A stretch of 64,000 nucleotides of DNA from Streptomyces sp. CB02414. GTDB taxonomy: Bacteria > Actinomycetota > Actinomycetes > Streptomycetales > Streptomycetaceae. This document shows positions 1 through 8,764 of the stretch, one piece after another; the stretch's first letter is position 1, and each line of letters starts with the position of its first letter. The notes beneath the pieces are model-generated. The model ran no database searches, had not been told where the DNA came from, and was given only the letters and a program-made list of their open reading frames with translations. The translations under genes were made by a program, and so were the position numbers. The stretch covers positions 434,001-498,000 of the forward strand of contig NZ_LIPF01000005.1 of the NCBI RefSeq assembly GCF_001905385.1. The letters run 5' to 3'.

Positions 1-654
1 CCGGCCCAGCTGCTGGAAGGTCCGGGAGGTCGCCACCGCGGTGCGCGGGCCCTCCCAGCGGATCCGCGCGGCGACGTCCCGCAGCTGATGGCGGACCTTG
101 CGGCGCATCGCCCGGACCTGCTCGGGCGGCGGCGCCTGCTCGCCGCCCGCCAGGAACTCGTGGGTCAGCCGGGCCGCGCCCAGCGGCAGCGAGGCGACGA
201 AGTCGGGCAGCCGGCCACGGCCGAAGGCGATCTCCAGCGAGCCGCCGCCTATGTCGAGCAGCGCGAGCGGTCCGGACCGCCAGCCCATCCAGCGCCGGGC
301 CCCGAGGAAGGTCAGCTCCGCCTCCACCTCGCCCGGCAGGGTGCACAGGGCGACGCCCGTGCGGGCACGGACGGTGCGCAGCACCTCCCGCCGGTTGGGC
401 GCGGCCCGCACCACGGCCGTCGCGAAGGCCAGCGGGCCGGCCGCGCCCCACCGGGCCGCCGTCCGGCTCGCGCCCTCGACCGCCTCGACGAGCCGCTCCA
501 CGGCCTCCTCGGGCACCGGGCCACCCGGCTTGACCTGCTCCGACAGCCGCAGCCGCCACTTCGCGGTGTGGACCGGCAGCGGTACCCCGCCCTCCGCGTC
601 CGCCACCATGAGCCGGACCGTGTTCGACCCCACGTCCACCACGCTGATACGCAT
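1..654 (-). CDS. Ppx/GppA family phosphatase, 3' end outside window
   Basis: This is the N-terminal 218 residues of an exopolyphosphatase/guanosine pentaphosphate phosphatase-type protein; the gene runs off the left edge. The start ATG at 654 opens with the family phosphate-binding motif DVGSNTVRLMV, and a second ASKHA-fold glycine motif, LLDIGGGSLEIAFG, follows about 145 residues in. In this family these loops bind nucleotide or polyphosphate, and the enzymes hydrolyse polyphosphate or pppGpp. Which substrate this copy uses cannot be told from a fragment. It is transcribed leftwards, 75 bases downstream of the peptide-export cassette, and shows no obvious functional link to it. Confidence 0.9.
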   Translation of the reverse strand, partial: MRISVVDVGSNTVRLMVADAEGGVPLPVHTAKWRLRLSEQVKPGGPVPEEAVERLVEAVEGASRTAARWGAAGPLAFATAVVRAAPNRREVLRTVRARTGVALCTLPGEVEAELTFLGARRWMGWRSGPLALLDIGGGSLEIAFGRGRLPDFVASLPLGAARLTHEFLAGGEQAPPPEQVRAMRRKVRHQLRDVAARIRWEGPRTAVATSRTFQQLGR

Positions 655-728
655 GAGGCGCAGGTACCCGTTTCCGGCCGGTCCAAGGCCCTGCCCGGCG
701 GGTACGGCCGGAAACCGCACGGTCCGTC

Positions 729-3551
729 TCAGGCCAGCTGCCGCCGCACCAGCTCGTGCAGCCGGCCCCCGGTGTCCGCGAGCAGCTCGGCGGGCGGTCC
801 CTGCTGGGCGACCTTGCCGTCCTCCATCACGATCACGCGGTCGGCGTCCAGCACCGTGGACAGGCGGTGCGCGATCACCACCCGGGTCGCGTTGAGGGCC
901 TTGGTCGACTCGATCACCCGGCGCTGCGTCTCGTTGTCCAGGGCGCTGGTGGCCTCGTCGAAGAAGAGGATGCGCGGCCTGCGGATCAGCGCCTGCGCGA
1001 TCATCAGCCGCTGCCGCTGGCCGCCGGAGACCGCCCCGCTGCCCGAGACGATGGTGTGCAGCCCCATCGGCATCCGCTTGATGTCGTCGGCGAGCCCCGC
1101 CATCTCGGCCGCCGCCATCGCCTCCTCGGGCGTGTACGGCTCGGTACCGCAGATGACGTCCAGAATCGAACCGTTGAACGGCTGGGCGTGCTGGAGCACC
1201 ACCCCGCACTGCCGGCGCACCGCCGACTGGTCGAGCGCGGCCAGGTCCTGGCCGTCGTACAGGACGCTGCCCGACAGCGGCCGGTCGAAGCCGATCAGCA
1301 GCCGCAGCAGCGTCGACTTGCCGCAGCCGCTCGGGCCGACGACCGCGACGAACTCGCCCGGCCGTACGTCGAAGGAGACGTCGTCCAGGACCAGCGGCCC
1401 GTCGTCGGTGTACCGGAACGACAGCCGCCGCGCCTCGATCGCCCCCGACAGCGGCCCCGGCCGGGTGCTGGCCGTGCGCACCTCGGGCGTGGCGTCCAGG
1501 ACCGGACGGATCTCCTCGAACAGCGGCAGCGCGGCCACCGCCGACACGAACGCGCCGGTCAGCTGGGTCACCGAGGTCAGCAGCATCGTCACCGACGCGT
1601 TGAAGGTGAGGAAGTCGGCCGCCGACATCGAGCCGCGCGCGGGACCCGCCAGCAGCATGAACATCAGCAGCGTGCACAGCGGCAGGTACACCGCGCCGAG
1701 CACCGCGTTCAGGTTCTTGATCCGCCCCGCCCGCCGCTGGAGCTCCCGGCTGCGCGCGAACTGCTCCGCCCACGCCGCGTACGCGTAGTTCTCGGCCGCC
1801 GCCACCCGCAGCTTGGGCAGCCCGCGCAGGGTCTGGAACGCCTGGTTGTTCAACTTGTTGGTGAGCTTCACCAGCCGCCGCTGCCAGCGCACCTGCCACA
1901 GCCCGAGCCCCAGGAACACGCCGGCGACGACCACCAGCACGCCGATCGCCGCGAGCGCCATCGGCACGCTGTACCAGAGCAGCAGCGCGAGGTTCATCGC
2001 GCCGACCGTCACCGACTGGGCCACCGTCGGACCGACGCCCGCCAGCAGTCTGCGGATCGCGCTGATGCCCATGGCCGCACTCGCCAGTTCACCGGTGGAG
2101 CGCTCGGTGAAGAATCTCGTCGGCAGCCGCAGCAGCCGGTCCCACACGGCGGGCTGGAGCGTCGCCTCGACGCGGCCCTCCAGCCGCAGGATGGTGAGAT
2201 TCTGCAACAGCATGAAGGCCGCCGCGACGACACCGCTGAGCATCACCGCGAGACACACCTGCGCGATCAGCCCGGTCTGCGCCTTCGGTACGAACTCGCC
2301 GAGCACCTTGCCGGTCGCGACCGGCACCAGCGCACCCAGCGCCACCGTCACCAGACCGGCGAGGACCAGCCCGGTCAGATCACCGCGCGTGCCCGTCAGA
2401 CAGAACCGCAGCAGCCGCAGCGGGCTGAGCCGCCGCTCGGGCAGCGGCCGGTAGAACATCACCGCACGCGGCTCGAACTCCTCCGCGTTCGCCTTCTCGA
2501 CCGGCGTCTCCCGCCCGGTCGCCGGATGGACGGCCACATAGCCGCCGCGCCGCCACAGCAGCGCCACCGGCGCACCCGACAGGGCCCGGTGGCCGATCAG
2601 GGGCCCGACGTCGTCCCGCCACCAGCGGCCGTCCAGCCGCACGGTGCGGGTCCGCACGCGCGAGGCGACGGCGACCCGCTCCACCGGATCGATCCGGTCG
2701 CTCTCCGTGCCGTTCCGCGCGGGCTCGGCGAGCGGAATCCCGGCGGCCCGGGCGACGAGCCTGCAGGCCGCGTACGTGGCGTCGGCGTCGGCGGCCGTGC
2801 TCCGCTGTCCCGACCGCTTGCCGATGGAGGCCAGCAGCGTCCGGTCCGCCTGCGCGCGCACCGCCTCACCGGCCTTGATGCCGGCCGCCGTACGGGTTTC
2901 GTGGGTGCGTTCCAGCTGCTCGATCCAGCGGTCCAGCGTGGTCAGCAGGCGGTACTGCTGGTCGACCATGCTCTGCCACAGCGCGGGGTCCATCAGCAGG
3001 TCGGCCGCGGCCTCGTCGCCGTACACCGCCCCGTACTGCACGCTGCCCGGCGGAACCTGCATCCAGAACACGTCGTCGTCGGTGGGCGCCGCGGCCCGCT
3101 CGCTCGCCATCGGCGCCTGGAACAGGACGGTCAGACCGCGGCCCACACCGAGGGCGAGGGCGTACTCCAGCGGGCTCGTCGTGGGCGGCACGTACTGGGG
3201 ATTGCCGTACTCGTCGTACGACCAGGTCTGGGTGCTCGCCGGCTGGTACAGCTCACGCAGCCCGATGCGGTGCACCGCGCAGTCCCGCAACGGACGGGCG
3301 ACCAGCGTGTGCCGGGGCCCGGTGACCGGTCCGAGCAGCACCGAGCCCGCCTCCAGCCGGCCCAGGTGGTGCCAGTGGCCCTGCTCCTCGGCGTCCACCG
3401 CGAACAGGTCCACCGCGCCGGACGCCACCAGCCACAGCACCTGCGGCCCTTCCAGGTCGAGGCGGCCGAACCCGGCGCAGTCCACGCGGGTGCCCAGCGC
3501 GCCCAGCGCCCCGAGGACGAGGTCGCCCTGCCCTTCGTGCACGGTCGTCAT
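729..3551 (-). CDS. NHLM-type bacteriocin export ABC transporter, permease/ATPase subunit 2
   Basis: This is a 940-residue ABC half transporter without a peptidase domain. The long N-terminal part (about 1-370) resembles the extra cytoplasmic region of the NHLM 'micro ABC2' family. A six-helix membrane domain follows (about 390-680), then an ATPase with Walker A GPSGCGKST (about 735), signature VSGGQRQRLMIAQAL, Walker B ILFFDEATSALD and H-loop AHRLS. The ATG at 3551 was chosen because it lies one base after the stop of the upstream C39 transporter gene (TGAGATG), implying translational coupling. In the known family this subunit works with a C39 partner and an HlyD protein to export a leader peptide. 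All three, plus a precursor, are present here in order. Confidence 0.9.
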   Translation of the reverse strand: MTTVHEGQGDLVLGALGALGTRVDCAGFGRLDLEGPQVLWLVASGAVDLFAVDAEEQGHWHHLGRLEAGSVLLGPVTGPRHTLVARPLRDCAVHRIGLRELYQPASTQTWSYDEYGNPQYVPPTTSPLEYALALGVGRGLTVLFQAPMASERAAAPTDDDVFWMQVPPGSVQYGAVYGDEAAADLLMDPALWQSMVDQQYRLLTTLDRWIEQLERTHETRTAAGIKAGEAVRAQADRTLLASIGKRSGQRSTAADADATYAACRLVARAAGIPLAEPARNGTESDRIDPVERVAVASRVRTRTVRLDGRWWRDDVGPLIGHRALSGAPVALLWRRGGYVAVHPATGRETPVEKANAEEFEPRAVMFYRPLPERRLSPLRLLRFCLTGTRGDLTGLVLAGLVTVALGALVPVATGKVLGEFVPKAQTGLIAQVCLAVMLSGVVAAAFMLLQNLTILRLEGRVEATLQPAVWDRLLRLPTRFFTERSTGELASAAMGISAIRRLLAGVGPTVAQSVTVGAMNLALLLWYSVPMALAAIGVLVVVAGVFLGLGLWQVRWQRRLVKLTNKLNNQAFQTLRGLPKLRVAAAENYAYAAWAEQFARSRELQRRAGRIKNLNAVLGAVYLPLCTLLMFMLLAGPARGSMSAADFLTFNASVTMLLTSVTQLTGAFVSAVAALPLFEEIRPVLDATPEVRTASTRPGPLSGAIEARRLSFRYTDDGPLVLDDVSFDVRPGEFVAVVGPSGCGKSTLLRLLIGFDRPLSGSVLYDGQDLAALDQSAVRRQCGVVLQHAQPFNGSILDVICGTEPYTPEEAMAAAEMAGLADDIKRMPMGLHTIVSGSGAVSGGQRQRLMIAQALIRRPRILFFDEATSALDNETQRRVIESTKALNATRVVIAHRLSTVLDADRVIVMEDGKVAQQGPPAELLADTGGRLHELVRRQLA

Positions 3552-3552
3552 C

Positions 3553-5793
3553 TCACCGCTCCCTGACCAGCGCCGCGTACGCGCCACCGTGCGCGACCAG
3601 CGCCTCGTGCCGCCCGCGCTCCACGACCGTGCCGTGCTGGAGCACGACGATCTCGTCGCTGTCCCGCACCGTGCTCAGCCGGTGCGCGATCACCACACAG
3701 GCACAGCCGCGCCGGCGCAGGTTGTCCATGACCACCAGCTCGGTCTCCGCGTCCAGTGCGCTGGTCACCTCGTCGAGGACGAGGATGCTCGGCCGGCGCA
3801 CCAGGGCCCGCGCGATCTCCAGCCGCTGGCGCTGCCCGCCGGAGAAGTTCCGGCCGTCCTGCTCCACCCTGCTGTGGATGCCGCCCGGCCGGCGCATCAC
3901 CACGTCGTAGAGCGCGGCGTCCCGTAGCGCGTCCACCACGGCGTCGTCGGGGATCGACGGGTCCCACAGGGCCACGTTGTCGCGCACGGTGCCCTCGAAG
4001 AGGAAGACGTCCTGGTCGACGAAGGAGACGGAGGACGCGAGCGCCCCGCGCGGGACATCCTCCAGCCGCTGCCCGTCGACGCGGATGACACCGTCCCACG
4101 GGGCGTACAGACCCGAGATCAGCCGGGACACCGTGGACTTGCCGCTGCCCGACCCGCCGACCAGCGCGACCTGCTGCCCCGGCCCGACGGTCAGGTCGAA
4201 GCCGGTCAGCAGCGGCTTGTCCAGCGGGTTGTAGCCGAAGGAGACGTTCTGCAGCTCGACATGGCCGTGCAGCCTGCGGGTGGAGTCGGCGGCGCCGCCC
4301 GGCCGGTCGTAGAGCGGGTCGGCGCGGAAGTTCTCCACGTCCTTGAGCCGGGCCACGTCGGCCGCGAAGTCCTGGATGCGGCCCGCGACGCCGTTCAGCC
4401 GGGTCAGCGGGGCCGTGAAGCGGACCACCAGCGCCTGGAAGGCGACCAGCAGACCGACCGAGATGTGGCCCTCGACCGCCCGCATGCCGCCGATCCACAG
4501 GATCAGCCCGCTGTTGAGCGTCGCCAGCGTCGGCGCGACCACGCCCAGCCAGGCGCTCGGCACCCCGAGCCGCTGCTGCTCCTCCAGCGTGGTGGCGTGC
4601 TGCCCCGCCCACTTGCGGAAGTAGCCGTCCTCACCGCCGGTCGCCTTCATCGTCTCGATCAGCTGGAGACCGGTGTACGCGGTGTTGGTCAGCCGCGCCG
4701 TGTCCGCCCGCAGCTTCGCCGTACGGGTCGCCCGCAGCCGGATGACGATCCGCATGGCGAGGATGTTGAGCAGCGCCACGCCGATCCCGACGAACGTGAG
4801 CTGCGGGTCGTACGTGTACAGCAGCACGGCATACAGGACGACGACGATCGCGTCCACGCCCGCGGCCGCGAGGTCGCGGGCCAGGGTCTCGGCGACCGCG
4901 TCGTTCGACTGGAGTCTCTGCACCAGGTCGGCCGGGCTGCGCTGGGAGAAGAAGGTCACCGGCAGCCGCAGCAGGTGGCGCAGGAAGCGGGCGCTGGAGA
5001 GGGTGGAGGAGATGATGCGGCCGTGCAGCAGGTTCGCCTGCTGGAGCCAGGTCAGCACGAGCGTGAGCAGCACGCAGGTGCCCATCGACGCGAACAGCAC
5101 GCCCAGCAGCGAGGTCTGCCCGCCGATCAGGAACATGTCGATATAAGTACGGCTGAGCGCGGGCACGGCCGCGCCGACCGCCACCAGCAGCAGGCTCGCC
5201 AGCAGGGCGGCGGGCAGCGTGCCCGCGGTGCCGCGCAGCCGGGCCGGCATCGCGCCCAGCACGCCCGGTCTGCGGCCGCCCCGGCTGAATTCCTCGCCGG
5301 GGTCCATGGTGAGCACGACCCCGGTGAACGACCCGTCGAACTCCTCCAGGGACACGAAACGGCGGCCCTTGCCGGGGTCGTTGACGAACACTCCGCGGCG
5401 GCCGAAGCGGCGCCCCATGCCGTCGTAGACGACGTAGTGGTTGAACTCCCAGAACAGGATGGCCGGCGCCGTCACCTCCGCGAGGGCGGCCAGGTCCATC
5501 TGCATGCCCTTGGCGGTGAAGCCGTAACTCCGGGCCGCTTTCAACAGGTTGCTGGCGCGCGAGCCGTCGCGGGAAACGCCGCAGGCGATGCGCAGCTCCT
5601 CCAGCGGGACGTGCCGGCCGTAGTGGGCGAGGACCATCGCGAGGGAGGCGGCGCCGCACTCCACGGCCTCCATCTGGAGCACGGTGGGCGTGCGCACCGT
5701 CTTCGCCCGCGCCTTGGGCACGCTGCGCTTCGGCGGGGCGGCGCGGCGTCTGCCCCGGGTCTCCCGCGCTGTGGTCTCCTGTGCGGCGCTCAC
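3553..5793 (-). CDS. NHLM-type peptidase-containing ABC transporter (C39 peptidase, permease, ATPase)
   Basis: This 746-residue protein should cut double-glycine leaders and export the product. The N-terminal C39 peptidase has its expected catalytic residues: Cys46 in VECGAAS, His119 in FNHYVVYDG and Asp139 in VNDPGKG. A membrane domain occupies about 170-480. The ATPase carries Walker A GGSGSGKST, signature FSGGQRQRLEIARAL and Walker B ILVLDEVTSALD. The start is a GTG at 5793 that overlaps the stop of the HlyD gene by four bases (GTGA). The N-terminal 35 residues are basic and Ala/Pro-rich. An upstream extension in the same frame runs antisense-free only by chance through the HlyD gene and was discarded. 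Confidence 0.93.
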   Translation of the reverse strand: MSAAQETTARETRGRRRAAPPKRSVPKARAKTVRTPTVLQMEAVECGAASLAMVLAHYGRHVPLEELRIACGVSRDGSRASNLLKAARSYGFTAKGMQMDLAALAEVTAPAILFWEFNHYVVYDGMGRRFGRRGVFVNDPGKGRRFVSLEEFDGSFTGVVLTMDPGEEFSRGGRRPGVLGAMPARLRGTAGTLPAALLASLLLVAVGAAVPALSRTYIDMFLIGGQTSLLGVLFASMGTCVLLTLVLTWLQQANLLHGRIISSTLSSARFLRHLLRLPVTFFSQRSPADLVQRLQSNDAVAETLARDLAAAGVDAIVVVLYAVLLYTYDPQLTFVGIGVALLNILAMRIVIRLRATRTAKLRADTARLTNTAYTGLQLIETMKATGGEDGYFRKWAGQHATTLEEQQRLGVPSAWLGVVAPTLATLNSGLILWIGGMRAVEGHISVGLLVAFQALVVRFTAPLTRLNGVAGRIQDFAADVARLKDVENFRADPLYDRPGGAADSTRRLHGHVELQNVSFGYNPLDKPLLTGFDLTVGPGQQVALVGGSGSGKSTVSRLISGLYAPWDGVIRVDGQRLEDVPRGALASSVSFVDQDVFLFEGTVRDNVALWDPSIPDDAVVDALRDAALYDVVMRRPGGIHSRVEQDGRNFSGGQRQRLEIARALVRRPSILVLDEVTSALDAETELVVMDNLRRRGCACVVIAHRLSTVRDSDEIVVLQHGTVVERGRHEALVAHGGAYAALVRER

Positions 5794-6596
5794 GGCAGCA
5801 GCCAGTCGACGGGACGCTGATCGGCCAGCCGGATGGACCCCGTGGCCATGGTCATGGAGGTCAGCTCGAACGGGGGCCCGTCCGCGGACGACCACTCGTA
5901 ACCGCTCTTCGTGGACTTCGAGGTGTCCAGCCGGACCGTCACGGCCACCGGCCTGCCCTCCTTCGTGAACTGTTCGCCGAGCTGGCTGTCGCCGAGGAAC
6001 GCGGCGATGGTCTGCGCCGACTGCGCCGAGCGGTCCACCGACTTCACCTCGCCGTGCAGGACGCCGTACTGCTGGGACGGCACCGACTGGACGGTGAGGT
6101 CGACGGAGGCGTGCGCGGGGATGGCGGCGGCGTTCTCGGCGGGGACGTAGACGGTGGCGTAGAGCGGGTCGTCGGCGTGGGCGACCTTCTCGACGGCGGC
6201 GACGTTCGCCCCGGTCCGGATGATCTGTCCGACGGTCGCGGCGAGCGCGCTGACCCGTCCCGCGTCGATCGTGCGGACCACGGTCTCGCCCTCGCTCGTA
6301 CGCACCTTCAGCACGGGGGAGCCGGCGGGCAGCCGCTGACCCTGGCGGGCGAGTACGGCGGTGACCTGGCCGGAGACTGGGCTCTGGAGGAGGTAGCTGC
6401 CCTGGCCGTGGGTGAGGACGGCGGGGGCGCTGACGGTGGAGGCCACCGAGCCGCCGACCGCCCACACGGACGCGGCGGCCATGGCGAGAACGGTCACGGA
6501 GAGCACCAGCCAGCCCTGCGGGCGGGCGAAGCGGACCGGGAGGTCGAGCTCCTCCGGCGACTGGAGTTTGGCGAGGGCCTGTTGGCGGAACTGCAC
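5790..6596 (-). CDS. NHLM bacteriocin system HlyD-like secretion protein
   Basis: This is a 268-residue membrane fusion/adaptor protein. A single membrane segment spans about residues 29-47, after a cytoplasmic stretch with LQSPEELDLP near the start, a sequence typical of the NHLM HlyD subfamily. A biotinyl-lipoyl-like region follows (LLQSPVSGQVTAVLARQGQRLPAGSPVLKV), with a beta-barrel part towards the C terminus. It has no long coiled-coil hairpin, as expected for a Gram-positive adaptor. The start is GTG at 6596; no strong ribosome-binding site is visible, so the start is less certain. It is the first gene of the three-gene transporter operon and lies 98 bases after the precursor peptide gene, across a hairpin. 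Confidence 0.87.
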   Translation of the reverse strand: MQFRQQALAKLQSPEELDLPVRFARPQGWLVLSVTVLAMAAASVWAVGGSVASTVSAPAVLTHGQGSYLLQSPVSGQVTAVLARQGQRLPAGSPVLKVRTSEGETVVRTIDAGRVSALAATVGQIIRTGANVAAVEKVAHADDPLYATVYVPAENAAAIPAHASVDLTVQSVPSQQYGVLHGEVKSVDRSAQSAQTIAAFLGDSQLGEQFTKEGRPVAVTVRLDTSKSTKSGYEWSSADGPPFELTSMTMATGSIRLADQRPVDWLLP

Positions 6597-6646
6597 GTCG
6601 GACGTATCCCAGTGTCTTGCGGGGAGCCGCGGGGAAACCGCCGAGA

Positions 6647-6675
6647 AGTCCCGGAGCCTGGCAGGCTCCGGGACT
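6647..6675 (-). terminator. Perfect 14-bp stem hairpin between precursor gene and transporter genes
   Basis: Arms 6647-6660 and 6662-6675 are exact reverse complements (agtcccggagcctg and caggctccgggact), leaving a tight loop once the inner pairs open. It sits 20 bases past the peptide stop and 50 bases before the HlyD start, in the direction of transcription. No U-run follows, as is usual in Streptomyces. It probably acts as a partial terminator or mRNA stabiliser, so that far more peptide message than transporter message is made. Confidence 0.75.
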
Positions 6676-6694
6676 CAGCGGTACCAGGGCGCGA

Positions 6695-6910
6695 TCAGAG
6701 ACCGGCGACCAGGTTGGTGACCGGGGCCGTGTTCAGGCCGGTGACGCCCTCGACGGTGCCGATGGCGGTGTTGACCAGGCCGGAGACCGGGGCGATGCCG
6801 TCCACCAGGCCGGTGACGGTGCCGACGGCGTTCACGTTCAGACCGCCGGAGACGTTGTCGAGGTCGGCGTCGGAGATCTCGACGGTCTCAACCTGGGGGG
6901 TGGAGTTCAT
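6695..6910 (-). CDS. Double-glycine leader peptide precursor, cysteine-free (putative bacteriocin-like secreted peptide)
   Basis: This 71-residue precursor has an acidic leader ending in ISDADLDNVSGG (residues 12-23), a classic double-glycine cleavage site for C39 peptidases. The predicted mature peptide (residues 24-71, 48 residues) is rich in Val, Gly, Leu, Thr and Asn. It has no Cys, Lys, Arg, His, Trp or aromatic residue, and it looks like two imperfect copies of a 21-residue unit (AVGTVTGLVDG... and AIGTVEGVTGL...). With no Cys it cannot form lanthionine or disulfide bridges. The ATG at 6910 has GGGAAG about nine bases upstream. The transporter genes downstream match the leader type. Toxicity, signalling or structural roles are all possible, and no immunity gene was recognised. 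Confidence 0.85.
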   Translation of the reverse strand: MNSTPQVETVEISDADLDNVSGGLNVNAVGTVTGLVDGIAPVSGLVNTAIGTVEGVTGLNTAPVTNLVAGL

Positions 6911-7491
6911 GATGGAACTTCCCTTCGTATAGCCATTTCACAAGGGGGGAGCGGCCCCCTCTGGGGACAGATGACGGCCGCGACCGCGGGCGCCGGGCGC
7001 CCGTTTCCGGAGCCCTCCGCGGCCCCCGCGGTGCGATGGATCAAAGCACGCGGCCGGTCCGCCCTTCCAATCAATCACCCCCTCCCACCAGGGCACTTGC
7101 GACGTCCAGGCACCCAAGCGTGCAGGCCTGGGCACGCCTTCGCGGCGACTTCTTCACACGGCCCACGACATCGGCCCGCGCGACCCCTTGCCCGTACGCA
7201 GGCGAATCCGGCACTCCCGCCCCAAAGGCGTGCGGGGCGGTGGGCGGTTGTGCAGATACGCCGACGGGGGTGACCGGGTTGGGCATTCGATGTGCAGATT
7301 CACTGAAGCAGAGATTCCGCTCCGCGATCGGAACAGACCGTTGCCGACCGAATACGGAGGGTGCTGATCCGGCGTGATCGCGCGGCGCGGCTGAACGCCC
7401 CGTCCCGCCCGTGCGTACCAAGTGCCGTCCAGGTGCCCCCAGGCAGCCGCCGGACCGGCGGCACGGACCCCGTCCCAGGAGGTCGAGCAGG
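6911..7491. other. 581-base intergenic region between the peptide gene and the protease gene
   Basis: No gene is supported here. The stretch must contain the divergent promoters of the precursor peptide (leftward) and the secreted protease (rightward). A small hairpin GGGCGCC-g-GGCGCCC lies at 6988-7002 in the peptide gene's upstream region, and a G-run/C-run pair lies at about 6944-6958. On the minus strand a TATACG hexamer about 25 bases before the peptide start could be a -10 element, but no convincing -35 was found. Short reading frames in this stretch have no ribosome-binding site and atypical codon use. Confidence 0.5.
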
Positions 7492-8667
7492 TTGAGTCAC
7501 AAGCGAATTCCGAAGCGCAGGGCCGCGATGGCTGCGGGCGCCGTGGTGGCACTCGGCGCCGCCGCCGTCCTGCTGCCCAACGCCAACGCCTCCCAGGACG
7601 GCGACAGCGCGGACGACGCGGCGGCCGCGCCGAGGACCCTCAAGGCGGCGGACGCGTCGGATCTCGCCTCACAGCTCGCCGGCCTGCTCGGCGACGCCTT
7701 CGCCGGCTCGTACTACGACGCCGACGAGCAGCAGCTCGTCGTCAACGTGGTACCCGGCGACAACAACCAGATCATCGTGCGGGCGAAGCAGGCCGGCGCG
7801 GACGTGCGCGAGGTCGACAACAGCATGAGCGAGCTGCGGACCGGCGCGCGGACCCTGAAGTCCGAGGCGACCATCCCGGGCACCTCGTGGGCCATCGACC
7901 CGCGCACCAACAAGATCCTGGTCACCGCCGACAGCACGGTCACCGGCGCCGAGTGGGACCGGCTGGAGTCCACGGTCGAGGACCTCGGCGCGGGCATGGC
8001 GACCGTCAAGCGGTCCGCCGGCACCTTCAAGACCTTCGTGTCGGGCGGCGACGCCATCTTCGGCGGCGGCGCGCGCTGCTCGCTCGGCTTCAACGTCACC
8101 GCGGGCGACGGCGCCCCCGCCTTCCTGACGGCCGGTCACTGCGGCGTCGCGGACGACCAGTGGTCCGACGCGCAGGGCGGACAGCCGATCGGCACCGTCG
8201 ACCAGGCGGTCTTCCCCGGCGACGGGGACTTCGCGCTCGTCCGGTACGACGATCCCGCGACGCAGGCGCCGAGCGAGGTCAACCTCGGGGACCAGACGAT
8301 CGAGATCAGCCAGGCCGCCGAGGCGACGGTCGGTCAGCAGGTCTTCCGGATGGGCAGCACGACCGGACTGGCCGACGGACAGGTCCTCGGCCTGGACGCC
8401 ACCGTCAACTATCCCGAGGGCACGGTCACCGGCCTCATCCAGACGAACGTGTGCGCCGAACCGGGCGACAGCGGCGGCTCCCTGTTCACCCAGGACGGTC
8501 TGGCGATAGGCCTGACCTCGGGCGGCAGCGGCGACTGCGCGGTCGGCGGCGAGACCTTCTTCCAGCCGGTCACCACCGCGCTGGAGGCCGTCGGCGCCAC
8601 CCTGGGCGGCGATGCCGGCGCCGGCGGACAGGCCGGCGGCGATGACGGCTCCGGTCTCACGGGCTGA
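7492..8667 (+). CDS. Secreted streptogrisin-like S1 family serine protease with pro-domain
   Basis: This is a 391-residue chymotrypsin-fold protease of the alpha-lytic/streptogrisin type. The TTG at 7492 is preceded by AGGAGG nine bases upstream and begins a typical signal peptide (KRIPKRRAAMAAGAVV..., hydrophobic to ANAS). A pro-domain of about 130 residues follows. The mature domain carries the triad His216 (TAGHCG), Asp246 (GDFALV) and Ser327 (GDSGG), with disulfide-forming cysteines at RCSLGF, HCG and NVCAE. A Gly/Ala-rich tail ends the protein. It is expected to be secreted as a zymogen and to process itself. A strong terminator follows. A related protease lies at 25622-26938. Confidence 0.93.
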   Translation: MSHKRIPKRRAAMAAGAVVALGAAAVLLPNANASQDGDSADDAAAAPRTLKAADASDLASQLAGLLGDAFAGSYYDADEQQLVVNVVPGDNNQIIVRAKQAGADVREVDNSMSELRTGARTLKSEATIPGTSWAIDPRTNKILVTADSTVTGAEWDRLESTVEDLGAGMATVKRSAGTFKTFVSGGDAIFGGGARCSLGFNVTAGDGAPAFLTAGHCGVADDQWSDAQGGQPIGTVDQAVFPGDGDFALVRYDDPATQAPSEVNLGDQTIEISQAAEATVGQQVFRMGSTTGLADGQVLGLDATVNYPEGTVTGLIQTNVCAEPGDSGGSLFTQDGLAIGLTSGGSGDCAVGGETFFQPVTTALEAVGATLGGDAGAGGQAGGDDGSGLTG

Positions 8668-8694
8668 TCCGGACACCGCGCACCGGCACCCGTA

Positions 8695-8730
8695 GCGGGT
8701 CCGGCCCTCCGGCGGGAGGGCCGGACCCGC
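8695..8730 (+). terminator. Perfect 16-bp stem-loop terminator after the protease gene
   Basis: Arms 8695-8710 and 8715-8730 are exact reverse complements (gcgggtccggccctcc and its complement) around a four-base loop GGCG. It lies 28 bases after the protease stop and 35 bases before the convergent SpoIIE gene stop, so it can serve both strands. Confidence 0.88.
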
Positions 8731-8764
8731 ACGTGCGACCACCCCCACCCCCTCGCGTTCCGCG

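Noticed and set aside
756..3566. Very long open frame on the plus strand opposite the NHLM ABC transporter gene (similar ones oppose many genes)
   Set aside because: It is a GC-rich antisense shadow: the product is Arg/His/Gln-rich with no domain, while the minus strand encodes a full ABC transporter with all motifs.
7071..7421. Minus-strand open frame in the peptide/protease intergenic region
   Set aside because: No ribosome-binding site, no recognisable domain and poor third-position GC bias; it overlaps the expected promoters.
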